Below the pieces are notes generated by a model. That model was not told where the DNA came from. It saw nothing but the letters and a program-made list of their open reading frames with translations, and made no database searches. From Micromonospora qiuiae (GTDB taxonomy: Bacteria > Actinomycetota > Actinomycetes > Mycobacteriales > Micromonosporaceae): a stretch of 64,000 bases of DNA. Shown here one piece after another: positions 26,592 to 34,893 of the stretch. Numbering within the stretch: position 1 is the stretch's first letter; every line of letters begins with the position of its first letter. The stretch is from contig NZ_BOPC01000048.1 of NCBI RefSeq assembly GCF_016863555.1, positions 1 through 64,000 on the forward strand, in the 5' to 3' direction. The translations under genes were made by a program, and so were the position numbers.

Positions 26592-27760
26592 GCGAACTCG
26601 GGCAGCCGGCGGGCGACCTCGTCGGGGGCCGGCATCGCGGCGATCTCGGCAGCGACCGCCTTCGCCGCCGTCCGGTAGCTCTCGTCGGCGATCAGCCGCC
26701 TCGCGGCGTCCGCCACCGCCTCGGCGTTGACACCGTCGGGCAGCAGGTGGTCACCGGCCTTCGCCTGGGCCACAGCTTGGGCGTTCGCGAACGAGTCACC
26801 CGCCCAGGGAAAGGAGAGCTGCGGCACACCGGCGTCGAACGCGCCGATGGTGGTGCCGCTGCCACCGTGATGGACCACCAAATCGACATGGGGAAGCAGC
26901 GCCGCCTGCGAGACCCACGACTCCAGCCGCACGTTGGTCGGCACCTCGCCGAGCTGGGTGAGATCGAGCGACGGGCCGCCCGCGACGAGGACGTCGACAT
27001 CCAGGGTGGCCAGCCCGTCGATCGCGGCCCGCAGCACCTCGACGGTGCCACCGCTGGAGGTGCCCAGCGTCAGGTACACCAGGGGCCGGGACCTGGCCCG
27101 CGCGAGTACCCAGTCCGGGACGTCGGGCCGCTCGGTGAACGGCACCGGGCGCAACTCGTACCGCTCCGGGCGGGAGCGGAACGCCGGCTCCTGCAACGAC
27201 GGCGGGTAGATGTCGAGGAACGGGTTGCCGAAGGCGTCGATGCGCCCGGGCGGCAGATCGATGCCGAGTCGAGCCGCGAGCCGGCCCACCTCGTCCTCAA
27301 TGGAGCGTGTCAGCTCGTCCGGGGTGTCGCGGCCGACCCCGTGGCAGATGGTCGGAATGCCAGCCTTGGTGGCGGCCAGGCCTGCGCCGTAGTTGCTGAT
27401 CTCCTGCACGACGAGGTCGGGTCGCACCCGGTCGAGCACCGGTTGGAGCTGGTCGAAGATGCGCTGCGGCATCACCTGCCCGAACACGATCTGGGGAAGC
27501 TCGCTGAGCTGCTCGGGCGTCAGCCCCTCAGGGCTGTCGGTGTCAAAACGGATCCGTAGCGCCGCCAGGAAGCCGTCGAAGACCGGCATCCCGGTGGCGA
27601 CCGGCTCGAAGCCCTGGGCACGCAACGTCTCGGCGAAGCCCTCACCGGTGGCGAAGGTGACCTCGTGGCCGGCGTCCCGAGCGGCGGCGGCCAACGGCAG
27701 GAGCGGGTAGGTGTGGCCGTGTGTTCCGAGACTGGCGAACAGCACACGCACGTCGATCAC
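26588..27760 (-). CDS. calG1: Glycosyltransferase GT1/MGT family, CalG1-like
   Basis: A GT-B macrolide-type glycosyltransferase of 390 residues. The N-terminal G-T-H-G-H-T-Y-P acceptor-side motif is at 13-20; the C-terminal nucleotide-binding motif H-H-G-G-S-G-T-T is near 295-302. The sequence closely follows what I remember of CalG1, which adds 3-O-methyl-rhamnose to the orsellinate end. CalG1 and CalG3 could be swapped in my memory. The neighbouring rhamnose O-methyltransferase gene supports CalG1. GTG 27760 is used; a second GTG lies three codons in. Confidence 0.8.
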   Translation of the reverse strand: MIDVRVLFASLGTHGHTYPLLPLAAAARDAGHEVTFATGEGFAETLRAQGFEPVATGMPVFDGFLAALRIRFDTDSPEGLTPEQLSELPQIVFGQVMPQRIFDQLQPVLDRVRPDLVVQEISNYGAGLAATKAGIPTICHGVGRDTPDELTRSIEDEVGRLAARLGIDLPPGRIDAFGNPFLDIYPPSLQEPAFRSRPERYELRPVPFTERPDVPDWVLARARSRPLVYLTLGTSSGGTVEVLRAAIDGLATLDVDVLVAGGPSLDLTQLGEVPTNVRLESWVSQAALLPHVDLVVHHGGSGTTIGAFDAGVPQLSFPWAGDSFANAQAVAQAKAGDHLLPDGVNAEAVADAARRLIADESYRTAAKAVAAEIAAMPAPDEVARRLPEFA

Positions 27761-27832
27761 TCGCCTTTCATGGGTCGACAGTCCACTTTACTCATATCTA
27801 GCACAAGCCTCACGGATCAACATTGTCGCAGC

Positions 27833-27853
27833 TTGCGCAACTCTTGTGACAAG
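27833..27853. promoter_or_regulatory. Two adjacent palindromes in the calG1/calS11 divergent region
   Basis: TTGCGCAA at 27833-27840 is a perfect 8-base palindrome. CTTGT-G-ACAAG at 27843-27853 is a perfect 5-1-5 inverted repeat. Both lie between divergent starts (27760 minus and 27933 plus). A related GCGCAA-C-TTGCGC palindrome occurs in the calO1 divergent region (34776-34788). They are candidate operators. Confidence 0.4.
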
Positions 27854-27893
27854 CAACCTCACCATGTTGTGCCAGCCGAGGCTCCTGAATTAC

Positions 27894-27911
27894 GCTTGAA
27901 AATATAAAGTG
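27894..27911 (+). promoter_or_regulatory. Variant of the shared AT-rich element upstream of calS11
   Basis: GCTTGAAAATATAAAGTG is a looser copy of RCTT-N9-ATAGY: an 8-base spacer and AAAGT in place of ATAGY. It ends 21 bases before the ATG at 27933. No matching -35 box is seen. Confidence 0.4.
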
Positions 27912-27932
27912 ATCTACGTCTGGGAGGCCTCC

Positions 27933-28706
27933 ATGGGCAGCGGTGACGGTCAAGACCTGCGCGCCTTCGTGCACGACTCGGCCGAGGAGACGGACACGAC
28001 TCAGCGCCTGACGAAGCTCTTGACCAACTCCCCCATCCCGACCGAGGAACTGGTCAACAACCTTCCCCTCTTCCTGCGCCGGCACCAGTTGACCGACCTG
28101 CTCTCCATGGACCACCTCTACCGCGAGGTCCTGGACGTACCCGGCGTGATCATGGAGTTCGGTGTCCGGTACGGCCGCCACCTCGCCACCTTCACCGCGC
28201 TGCGTGCCCTCTACGAGCCATACAACCCGTTGCGGCGCATCGTCGGCTTCGACACCTTCACCGGGTTCCCGGACGTCAACGAGGTCGACATGGTCGGCCC
28301 GACCGCCTACGAAGGCCGGTTCGCGACTCCCGGGGGCTACCCGGCGTACCTGCGGGAGGTCCTCGACGCCCATGAGTGCAGCGAGTTCTTCGGCCACGTG
28401 ACCCAGCGCAGCGTGCTCGTGGAGGGAGACGTACGCGAGACGGTGCCGCGCTACCTGGCGGAGAACCCGCAGACGGTCATCGCGCTGGCCTACTTCGACC
28501 TGGACCTCTACGAACCGTCCAAGGCGGTGCTTCAGGCGATCCGTCCGCACCTGACCAAGGGCAGCATCATCGCCTTCGACGAGTTGGACAACCCCAAGTG
28601 GCCAGGGGAGAACATCGCAATGCGGGAGACCCTGGGCCTGGACCACGCGACGCTGCGCCTGATCCCCGGCCGACCGGCACCCGCCTACCTGCGATGGGGC
28701 TCCTGA
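27933..28706 (+). CDS. calS11: TDP-rhamnose 3-O-methyltransferase, CalS11-like (TylF family)
   Basis: TylF/MycF-family sugar O-methyltransferase, 257 residues, the length I recall for CalS11. Visible marks are I-M-E-F-G-V-R-Y-G-R-H (SAM side), G-F-D-T-F-T-G-F-P-D and the metal/catalytic D-L-D-L-Y-E-P and D-E-L-D-N-P segments. CalS11 is known to methylate the 3-hydroxyl of TDP-rhamnose, which CalG1 then transfers. ATG 27933 is set by GGGAGG 5 bases upstream; a GTG at 27909 would add 8 residues. No rhamnose biosynthesis gene is seen in the window. Confidence 0.9.
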   Translation: MGSGDGQDLRAFVHDSAEETDTTQRLTKLLTNSPIPTEELVNNLPLFLRRHQLTDLLSMDHLYREVLDVPGVIMEFGVRYGRHLATFTALRALYEPYNPLRRIVGFDTFTGFPDVNEVDMVGPTAYEGRFATPGGYPAYLREVLDAHECSEFFGHVTQRSVLVEGDVRETVPRYLAENPQTVIALAYFDLDLYEPSKAVLQAIRPHLTKGSIIAFDELDNPKWPGENIAMRETLGLDHATLRLIPGRPAPAYLRWGS

Positions 28707-28745
28707 ACCCCGCGTGTCCACCGCATATCGAGCCGACCGGGCGGA

Positions 28746-28753
28746 ATACGTAT
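28746..28753. promoter_or_regulatory. Palindrome upstream of calC
   Basis: ATACGTAT lies about 100 bases before the calC start in a short AT-rich patch followed by TAAACT, a possible -10 box. No good -35 box was found. The 145-base gap from calS11 suggests that calC has its own promoter. Confidence 0.3.
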
Positions 28754-28851
28754 AAACTGCGGCTTACGTTTGCGTCGACTTATGGAGAGGTGATCGAGCC
28801 GCGGTCACGCGGACCGTCCGCCTCCCGCACAGCGACAGTGAGGACGGAGAC

Positions 28852-29394
28852 ATGCCACAGGAGAAGACCGCGTCCGCCACGCGCACGGCGGCCAAGAGCA
28901 CCACCGCCCGGAAGCCGAAACTGCCGAACTACGATCCGTTCGTCCGGCACAGTGTCACGGTCGCGACCGACCGCAGGACCGCCTTCAAGGTGTTCCTGGA
29001 GGACTTCCCGCAGTGGTGGCCGGCGAACTTCCGCACCACCAAGGTCGGTGCCCCCCTGGGCGTCGACCCCAAGAAGGGCGGCCGACTCTACGAGATCGAC
29101 GAGCAGGGCGAGGAACACACCTTTGGCCTGATCCGCACGGTGGACGCACCGGACACCTTGGCCGTCGGCTGGCGACTCAACGGTTTCGGCCGCATCGACC
29201 CGGACAACGCCAGTGAGTTCACGGTGACGTTCGTGCCGGACGGTCAGAAGAAAACCCGGGTCGAGGTCGAGCACACCCACTTCGACCGGATGGGCACCAA
29301 GCACGCCAAGCGGGTGCGCAACGGCATGGACAAGGGATGGCCCACGATCCTCGCCTCCTTCGAGAAGAGGATCAAGGAGGTGACGGCGAAGTGA
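28852..29394 (+). CDS. calC: CalC-like self-sacrifice resistance protein
   Basis: START/AHSA1 (SRPBCC) domain protein of 180 residues, very close to my memory of CalC. CalC protects the producer by binding the activated enediyne and donating a hydrogen, and is cleaved at Gly113. Here G-W-R-L-N-G-F-G-R-I-D-P-D-N spans 106-119 and the G-F-G is at 111-113, so the cleavage glycine is conserved. The Trp pair W55-W56 is also present. The first 26 residues are a basic, Ala/Thr/Lys-rich low-complexity tail. GGAG lies just upstream of ATG 28852. The next START-domain gene overlaps the stop by 4 bases. Confidence 0.93.
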   Translation: MPQEKTASATRTAAKSTTARKPKLPNYDPFVRHSVTVATDRRTAFKVFLEDFPQWWPANFRTTKVGAPLGVDPKKGGRLYEIDEQGEEHTFGLIRTVDAPDTLAVGWRLNGFGRIDPDNASEFTVTFVPDGQKKTRVEVEHTHFDRMGTKHAKRVRNGMDKGWPTILASFEKRIKEVTAK

Positions 29395-29960
29395 GCGACC
29401 TCAACAACCCGGTGGCCTCCGGCCAGCCGACCGAGCGGCTCATCGGCCGCCGTTCGATCCCCGCCGGCGACGCCCGCAGCGTCATCATCCGGCAGCGCTA
29501 CGACGCGCCGATCGAGGAGGTCTGGAGCGCCTGCACCGACCCGAACCGGATCAATCGCTGGTTCATCGAGCCGAAGGGGGACCTACGCCAGGGCGGCACC
29601 TTCGACCTGCCGGGCAACGCCCACGGCGACATTCTGCGTTGCGAGCCGCCGCGGCTGCTCACCCTCAGCTGGATCTACGGCGACAAGCCCGACAGCGAGG
29701 TGGAACTGCGGCTCAGCGAAGACGGCTCCGGCGCGCTGCTCGAACTGGAGCACGCCACGGTCTCCGACCCGATGCTCATCGAGGTGGCCGTCGGCTGGGA
29801 GATGGCCCTCGACTTCCTGAGCATGTTCCTGCGCGGCGACCTGCCCGGCGTCTCCGTCCCCGAGGACGCCGCCGAGGAGTTCGAGCCGAGCCCCGAGATG
29901 ATGCGGATCGCCCAGGAACGCGGCCAGACCTGGGCCGCCCTGGTCAACGCCGGATCCTGA
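29391..29960 (+). CDS. START/AHSA1-domain protein, CalU16/CalU19-like
   Basis: A second SRPBCC protein, 189 residues, with the AHSA1 pattern D-A-P-I-E-E-V-W-S-A-C-T-D-P and R-W-F-I-E-P near 40-60. The GTG start at 29391 overlaps the calC stop (GTGA), with AAGGAGG 10 bases upstream. In the calicheamicin cluster, CalU16 and CalU19 are additional self-sacrifice proteins of this fold. Coupling to calC supports a resistance role. I cannot tell which of the two it matches. Confidence 0.85.
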   Translation: MSDLNNPVASGQPTERLIGRRSIPAGDARSVIIRQRYDAPIEEVWSACTDPNRINRWFIEPKGDLRQGGTFDLPGNAHGDILRCEPPRLLTLSWIYGDKPDSEVELRLSEDGSGALLELEHATVSDPMLIEVAVGWEMALDFLSMFLRGDLPGVSVPEDAAEEFEPSPEMMRIAQERGQTWAALVNAGS

Positions 29961-29968
29961 CCCGCTCA

Positions 29969-30014
29969 ACGACGCCGGCCCCGGTTCCCGCAACGGAACC
30001 GGGGCCGGCGTCGT
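29969..30014. terminator. Very strong bidirectional terminator hairpin
   Basis: A perfect 20-bp inverted repeat (29969-29988 and 29995-30014) encloses a 6-base loop. It sits between the convergent calC-operon stop (29960) and the ABC permease stop (30021). The stem is GC-rich and no T tract is present on either side. Confidence 0.9.
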
Positions 30015-30020
30015 CGGAGG

Positions 30021-30860
30021 TCAGCGCTGCTTGCGGTTGTAGAGCAGGGCGGTCGGCGTCGCGAACACGACAATGAGCGCCGCACAGGCGAGCAGACCCG
30101 CCGTGAGATCACCGCCAGACAGATCACCATGCATCAGGCCACGGGTGGTGGTCGCCGCATGAGTGACCGGGTTGAGCTTCACCACCGCCTCGAGCCAGCC
30201 CGGCATGGTCTGGGAGGGGGCCAGGATGTTGCTGCCGAACAGCAGGATGAACTGGAGCAGGTTGACCACACCGGCCGCGGCCGTGGGCTGCGGGATCAAC
30301 ACCGCGAAGAACATCCACAACCAGCTCACGCTGAAGGTGAACAGTTGCAGGTAGAGCAGTGCCAGCACCACACCGGCGAAGCCACCGTCCGGGCGGAAGC
30401 CCAGCAGCAGGCCCAACGCCAGCGGCACGACCGAGGTCAGCGCGTACCGCAGGACGTCGCCGCCCATCGTGCCGACGAGCACCGCCGGCTGCCAGATGGG
30501 GGTGGAGCGGACCCGATCGAACATGCCAGTCGCGATGTCGCGGTTGAGCGTCAAGGCACTCATCATGCTCGACGCCACCAGCGACAGAACGATCACGCCG
30601 GGCAGGAAGAACTGCAGATAGTTCCCCGGCGTCCCGGCGATCGCGCCACCGAGCAAATACGTGAAGACCAGCGTCAGGATCACCGGGAACACCACGGCGG
30701 TACCGAGGTGGTCCTGGACGTACTTCAGCTTGATCAACGTCCGCCAGGCGAATGTACGGCAGGCGAAGAGGACACCCGGAGCGGGTGGCCGTTGCAGACT
30801 GGGCACCGACCGACCGGGAAACTCGGCCGCCGGCCGAGCCTGGGTGCTCGATGATGTCAT
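30021..30860 (-). CDS. ABC-2 type transporter permease, DrrB-like (279 aa)
   Basis: Integral membrane subunit of a drug-export ABC transporter. Six hydrophobic segments follow an approximately 50-residue cytosolic N terminus. The ABC-2 signature region near T-R-G-L-M-H-G-D is present before the last segment. The start overlaps the ATPase gene stop by 4 bases (30857-30860), so the two form a unit. By analogy with DrrAB it probably exports the enediyne or an intermediate. Confidence 0.88.
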   Translation of the reverse strand: MTSSSTQARPAAEFPGRSVPSLQRPPAPGVLFACRTFAWRTLIKLKYVQDHLGTAVVFPVILTLVFTYLLGGAIAGTPGNYLQFFLPGVIVLSLVASSMMSALTLNRDIATGMFDRVRSTPIWQPAVLVGTMGGDVLRYALTSVVPLALGLLLGFRPDGGFAGVVLALLYLQLFTFSVSWLWMFFAVLIPQPTAAAGVVNLLQFILLFGSNILAPSQTMPGWLEAVVKLNPVTHAATTTRGLMHGDLSGGDLTAGLLACAALIVVFATPTALLYNRKQR

Positions 30861-31843
30861 GCCCGAACCTCCGCTTCCTCTTCTCGGGTGTCGTCCAGCG
30901 TGGAGTGACCGGTGAGCGCGAGGAACACCGTGTCCAGCGACGGCTGCCCCAGGGTGAAGTCCTCGACGCTGATCCCCGCGCGGGCCAACTCGCCCAGGGC
31001 GCGCGCGGCCTGGTCGGCGTCGGGAATCTTCACCAGCAGCCGGGACGGGTCGGAATCGGCATCCACGCCCGCGCCGATCGCGCGGGCGAGCAGCGTGCCC
31101 GCCTCAGCGCGGCGGGACGGATCCGTCAACAGCACCTCCAGCACGCCGTCGGCGCGGCTGGTCTTCAGCTCGGCGGGCGTCCCGCGGGCCACCACCCGCC
31201 CGTGGTCGATCAGGGTCAGGTCGTCAGCCATCTGGTCGGCCTCGTCGAGATACTGGGTGGTGAGCAGGATGGTGCCGCCGTCCTGGACGAGCACCCGGAT
31301 CATCTGCCAGACCTCGCTGCGGCTGCGCGGATCGAGGCCGGTGGTCGGCTCGTCGAGAAAGAGCAGCTCGTGCGTCACCACCATGCTCGCGGCCACGTCG
31401 ATGCGCCGTTTCTGGCCACCGGAGTAGGTCTTGACCAGCCGATTACCGACCTCAGTCAGCTCGAACGCCTCCAGCAGCTGCTCGGCGCGGGCGGTAGCCG
31501 GGCGGTGCCGCAGGCCCTGGAGGCGGCCGGCGAGGATCAGATTCTGAAGGCCGGTCATGTCCTCGTCGAGCGCCATGGTCTGCCCGGTCAGGCCGATCCG
31601 GCGGCGCACCGCCGACGCCTCGCGCACCACGTCGTGACCGAACACCTGGGCATTGCCGGAGGTGGGCTGCAGCAGGGTCGCCAGGATCTTCATGGCGGTC
31701 GTCTTGCCGGCGCCGTTGGGGCCGAGTACACCGTGGATCGTCCCGGTACGCACGGTGAGGTCCAGCCCGTCGAGGGCGCGCGTCTCCCCGTAGACCTTCA
31801 CCAGCTCATGGGTCTCAATGGCCAGCGCTGGATTGCCTGTCAT
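30857..31843 (-). CDS. ABC transporter ATPase, DrrA-like (328 aa)
   Basis: ATPase with Walker A G-P-N-G-A-G-K-T-T at 41-49, the signature Y-S-G-G-Q-K-R-R-I-D near 140, Walker B L-F-L-D-E-P-T-T-G-L-D-P near 162 and the H-loop. The C-terminal 90 residues match the DrrA-type regulatory tail. It is co-transcribed with the permease. A copy of the shared element lies about 70 bases upstream, so export is probably co-regulated with biosynthesis. Confidence 0.92.
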   Translation of the reverse strand: MTGNPALAIETHELVKVYGETRALDGLDLTVRTGTIHGVLGPNGAGKTTAMKILATLLQPTSGNAQVFGHDVVREASAVRRRIGLTGQTMALDEDMTGLQNLILAGRLQGLRHRPATARAEQLLEAFELTEVGNRLVKTYSGGQKRRIDVAASMVVTHELLFLDEPTTGLDPRSRSEVWQMIRVLVQDGGTILLTTQYLDEADQMADDLTLIDHGRVVARGTPAELKTSRADGVLEVLLTDPSRRAEAGTLLARAIGAGVDADSDPSRLLVKIPDADQAARALGELARAGISVEDFTLGQPSLDTVFLALTGHSTLDDTREEEAEVRA

Positions 31844-31911
31844 GCTCTCTCCCGTCGCGTCACAGCGAACTCGGGCAGTCGAGATCTTGCCCGGACCAAG
31901 CTACAGAAGCT

Positions 31912-31928
31912 ACTTATATCATTCAAGC
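31912..31928 (-). promoter_or_regulatory. Variant of the shared AT-rich element upstream of the exporter
   Basis: On the minus strand GCTTGAATGATATAAGT is a shortened copy of RCTT-N9-ATAGY. It sits in the 117-base gap between the exporter start (31843) and the end of the next gene (31961). TATAAG within it is a possible -10 box. Confidence 0.4.
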
Positions 31929-31960
31929 CTGCTATTAGTCGCGACGACAATAACGCCGAG

Positions 31961-33667
31961 TCAGTCCGGCGGGTCCAGCCACAGGTTGGCCGCGTCGTAC
32001 CAGCGGTCGACGTGCGGGAGGGGAATCGCGTCACGTACCCGCGCGCTGGTCAAGTGCTCGATGGTCGGCTCGCAGACCAGGATCGGCACGATCGCCACGT
32101 CGGCGAGGACCTGCCGGTCGACCTGGTGCCACAGTGCCGCCGCCGAGTCCTCGTTGGGCGCGGAGAGGGCGCGGTCGATCAGGTCGTCCACCAACGGATT
32201 GTGGTAGCCGCCGTAGTTCGCCGTACCGACGGCGGTGTTGCTCTGGAACATGGGCTGGACGTAGGACCGGCCGTTGTTGCCGAACCAGTCGGGCATGAAG
32301 GCCGCCGGGGTGATGTCCCACTCCCCCGCTGCCGCCCGTTTCGGATCCTGGAGGATGCGGTAGTACTCGTCGGTCTGGTCGATCTCCACCAACCGGCAGT
32401 CGATCCCGCCCGCGGCCAGGTCCTCGGCGATCGCCTTCGCCACCTGGCCGTGCACCGCGTCGATCCGGTAGATCATCGTCAGGGTGAGCCCGTGCGGATA
32501 ACCCGCTTCGGCCAGCAGTCGGCGACACCGCGCGCGGTCACCCCGGTCGCCGGGGGTCGGGTACGGGTCGTAGTCACGGTGGCCGACGTTGCCGGGCGGG
32601 ATGACGCCGTGCGCGGGACGGGTCACCGTGCCGATTCCCATGTCGTCGAAGAACCGGACCAACCGTGCCTTGTCGATCGCGTACGCGATGGCCAGCCGAA
32701 CCTCCCGTCGACGCAACGCGCCCGCCTCACGCGGACTGTTCAGGTTGAAGACGAGGTAGGGGTTGAGGGCCCAGCCGAGGTTGCGGTCCGCCTCGGTGCG
32801 TCGGCGTGGCCGCCCCACGGCGGCGCCCCAGGACAGGTCCGCCCGACCGCTGGCGATCTCGTCGCGGACCCGCTCGTCGCTGACCCGGGCCATCCGGACG
32901 TCGATTCGGTCCACGTACCGGCGGCGGATCGGGTCGGCGTCGGGCCGCCAGGCCGGGTTGTGCGCCATGGTGAGGTGGCTGCCCGGGACGTAGGAGGTGA
33001 TCCGGTACGGACCGTTGGAACGGACCTGACCGACGAACTCCGGGCTGTCCGGGACGAGCTGGTCGTACTCGTGCGGCGCCGCCGAGGCGAACGGCATCGC
33101 CAGCAGGTTGAGCAGATCGTTGGCGGGCCTCCGCAGCTCGATGACCAACGTCCGGTCGTCGACCGCCCGCAGGCCGGCAATGTGGTGACCGTTCTGGTAG
33201 TCCGCGAGCTCCGCGGCGGTGGGTGTGCGGCCGGCGAAGCGAGCCCGGTAGCCCTCGGCGAACTGCGCCATCCCAACGATGGTGCTGGTGTAGTAGGCGA
33301 GGGCCCCCGCGCCGGCGACCGGATTCGCCATCCGCTTGAAGCCACGGACGAAATCGGCGGCGGTGACCGCCCGGTGCGGGCTGGTGTCCCAGTACACCCC
33401 GTCGCGCAGCCGCAGGGTGTAGCGCCGGCCGTCGGCGCTCAATCCTCCGTTGGCGACGGTGGGCAGCTCGGCGGCGACGTCCGGGATCGGCACCAGCGCC
33501 CGCGCGTCCTCTGTGGTCGGATAGCTGAACAGCTGTCGGGCGAAGAGCCGGATCACCTGGTGGGAGAAGGCGTAGTAGGCGGCGGCGGGATCGAGGTGGT
33601 CAAGCCCGCCAGGGCCGTAGAAGCGCAACGTGCCGCCGTGGCGGGGACGTGGGCGGGGATCCGGCAC
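31961..33667 (-). CDS. Family 5 solute-binding-like protein without signal peptide (568 aa)
   Basis: The whole length matches the periplasmic peptide/nickel-binding (SBP_bac_5) fold: Y-T-L-R-L-R-D-G-V-Y-W near 85, T-A-A-D-F-V-R-G-F-K-R near 102, N-G-P-Y-R-I near 217 and V-R-L-A-I-A-Y-A-I-D-K near 325. These proteins normally carry a lipoprotein signal, but this one starts M-P-D-P-R-P-R with no hydrophobic segment or lipobox. The GTG start at 33667 lies 19 bases after the calO1 stop. No cognate Dpp/Opp permease gene adjoins it. A cytoplasmic binding or sequestration role is possible. A paralogue lies at 36218-37891. Confidence 0.82.
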   Translation of the reverse strand: MPDPRPRPRHGGTLRFYGPGGLDHLDPAAAYYAFSHQVIRLFARQLFSYPTTEDARALVPIPDVAAELPTVANGGLSADGRRYTLRLRDGVYWDTSPHRAVTAADFVRGFKRMANPVAGAGALAYYTSTIVGMAQFAEGYRARFAGRTPTAAELADYQNGHHIAGLRAVDDRTLVIELRRPANDLLNLLAMPFASAAPHEYDQLVPDSPEFVGQVRSNGPYRITSYVPGSHLTMAHNPAWRPDADPIRRRYVDRIDVRMARVSDERVRDEIASGRADLSWGAAVGRPRRRTEADRNLGWALNPYLVFNLNSPREAGALRRREVRLAIAYAIDKARLVRFFDDMGIGTVTRPAHGVIPPGNVGHRDYDPYPTPGDRGDRARCRRLLAEAGYPHGLTLTMIYRIDAVHGQVAKAIAEDLAAGGIDCRLVEIDQTDEYYRILQDPKRAAAGEWDITPAAFMPDWFGNNGRSYVQPMFQSNTAVGTANYGGYHNPLVDDLIDRALSAPNEDSAAALWHQVDRQVLADVAIVPILVCEPTIEHLTSARVRDAIPLPHVDRWYDAANLWLDPPD

Positions 33668-33686
33668 GGTTCGACGACCTTCCCGC

Positions 33687-34685
33687 TCAGGCCGGCACGC
33701 CGACTGCTACGGACATGGCCGACCGGGTGGTCACCACCCGCTCCAGGCGAAGGCCGGCGGCGGTGAACAACGGTTCGAGTTCGGCGGCTGTACGCTCCTG
33801 CCCGGTGCGCGCGGCAAGCATCATGAAGTCCATCTCCTTGCTCTGGTGGGGGTCGTTGCCCTCCGGGACGACCGCGTCGACCACCAGCACCCGGCCGTGC
33901 GCCGGCATCGCGCGGCGGCAGTTGGTCAGGATCCGTACGCTCCGCTCGTCGTCCCAGTTGTGCAGGATCCGCTTGAGCACGTGCACGTCGGCGTGGGGTG
34001 CCTCGCCGAGGAAGTCACCGGCCACGACCTTCCAGCGCCCGGCCACGTCCGGCTCGTCGAGCCGATGACGGGCGACCACCTCGGCGCGGTCCAGCAGGAT
34101 TCCCTGGAGCCCGGGGTGCTCGCGCAGCACGGTGAGCAGGAAGCCGCCCCGCCCGCCGCCGACGTCGGCGACCGTGCCGGTATCGGGGAAGAGGCCGGTG
34201 CGGGCGAGGATCAGGTGCTCGGCGGCGCTGACCGTCTCCATGCCCTCGTAGTAGAGCGCCTCGGTCTCCGCGTCGTTGTCGAAGTAGTCGTTCAGCGAGC
34301 GCCCGAAGATCTCGTCGAACGCCGGTCGGTGCACCCCCATCGCGTCGGTCACCCGGTGGCTCATCGTCCAGAACATCGTGTCGGTGAACATGAGGATGCC
34401 GGCCCGCGCCGGCACCGGGGAGTCCGACCGCAGCGCGGCGCCCTTGTCGGTGAGGGCGAACCGGCCCTCGTGCTCCTGCACCACGTCCCGCGCGGCGAGC
34501 AGTCGCAGCACCCTGCGCAGCCCCTCGGCGTCGGTGCCGGTGGCGGCGGCCAACTCGGCCGCGGTGCGCGGCCCGTCGGCCAGGTGGTCGGCGACGTTCA
34601 CTGTCGCGGCCGCCCGCAGCGCCGCCGCATAGGTGTACCCCATCGCCTCCTGGTAGAGGGCCAGCGCCGACTGCAACCTGTCCAT
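33687..34685 (-). CDS. calO1: SAM O-methyltransferase, CalO1-like
   Basis: Plant-type/AcnMT O-methyltransferase, 332 residues: N-terminal dimerisation and winged-helix half (about 1-150), then the SAM domain with D-V-G-G-G-R-G-G-F near 168 and the catalytic I-L-H-N-W-D-D-E near 235. The sequence matches my memory of CalO1, an orsellinate-moiety methyltransferase. ATG 34685 has GGAGGAGA directly upstream; an earlier ATG would add 11 residues. The divergent region upstream holds two copies of the shared element. Confidence 0.87.
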   Translation of the reverse strand: MDRLQSALALYQEAMGYTYAAALRAAATVNVADHLADGPRTAAELAAATGTDAEGLRRVLRLLAARDVVQEHEGRFALTDKGAALRSDSPVPARAGILMFTDTMFWTMSHRVTDAMGVHRPAFDEIFGRSLNDYFDNDAETEALYYEGMETVSAAEHLILARTGLFPDTGTVADVGGGRGGFLLTVLREHPGLQGILLDRAEVVARHRLDEPDVAGRWKVVAGDFLGEAPHADVHVLKRILHNWDDERSVRILTNCRRAMPAHGRVLVVDAVVPEGNDPHQSKEMDFMMLAARTGQERTAAELEPLFTAAGLRLERVVTTRSAMSVAVGVPA

Positions 34686-34732
34686 GTCTCCTCCGGGGCC
34701 CGATCGCGACTGCCGCACACGCCTGCCCGGAT

Positions 34733-34750
34733 GCTATACCGGAATGAAGT
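34733..34750 (-). promoter_or_regulatory. RCTT-N9-ATAGY element upstream of calO1
   Basis: Minus-strand ACTTCATTCCGGTATAGC fits the consensus exactly at both ends (ACTT, then ATAGC after 9 bases). It lies about 50 bases upstream of the ATG at 34685. TATAGC may be the -10 box. Confidence 0.55.
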
Positions 34751-34775
34751 GGATGGCAGCGCCAGATCTCAATAA

Positions 34776-34788
34776 GCGCAACTTGCGC
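34776..34788. promoter_or_regulatory. Perfect palindrome in the calO1/PLP-enzyme divergent region
   Basis: GCGCAA-C-TTGCGC, a 6-1-6 inverted repeat, lies midway between the starts at 34685 (minus) and 34894 (plus). It resembles TTGCGCAA at 27833-27840. It is a candidate operator. Confidence 0.4.
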
Positions 34789-34807
34789 GATAGCGGGATC
34801 GCTTTTC

Positions 34808-34825
34808 GCTTGAGAAAATGATTGC
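34808..34825 (+). promoter_or_regulatory. RCTT-N9-ATAGY element upstream of the class V PLP enzyme
   Basis: GCTTGAGAAAATGATTGC: GCTT, nine bases, ATTGC. It lies about 70 bases before the GTG at 34894, opposite the minus-strand copy at 34733-34750. Confidence 0.5.
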
Positions 34826-34893
34826 TCTGAACGTCGGACCGGAACGCCGCCTCTGCGGCCTCCGGACCCGCCGTCGGCTACGAAGGGATCACC

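Noticed and set aside
30752..33766. A 1004-codon open frame on the plus strand
   Set aside because: It is antisense to the exporter and binding-protein genes, has no family resemblance, and reflects GC-rich third positions.
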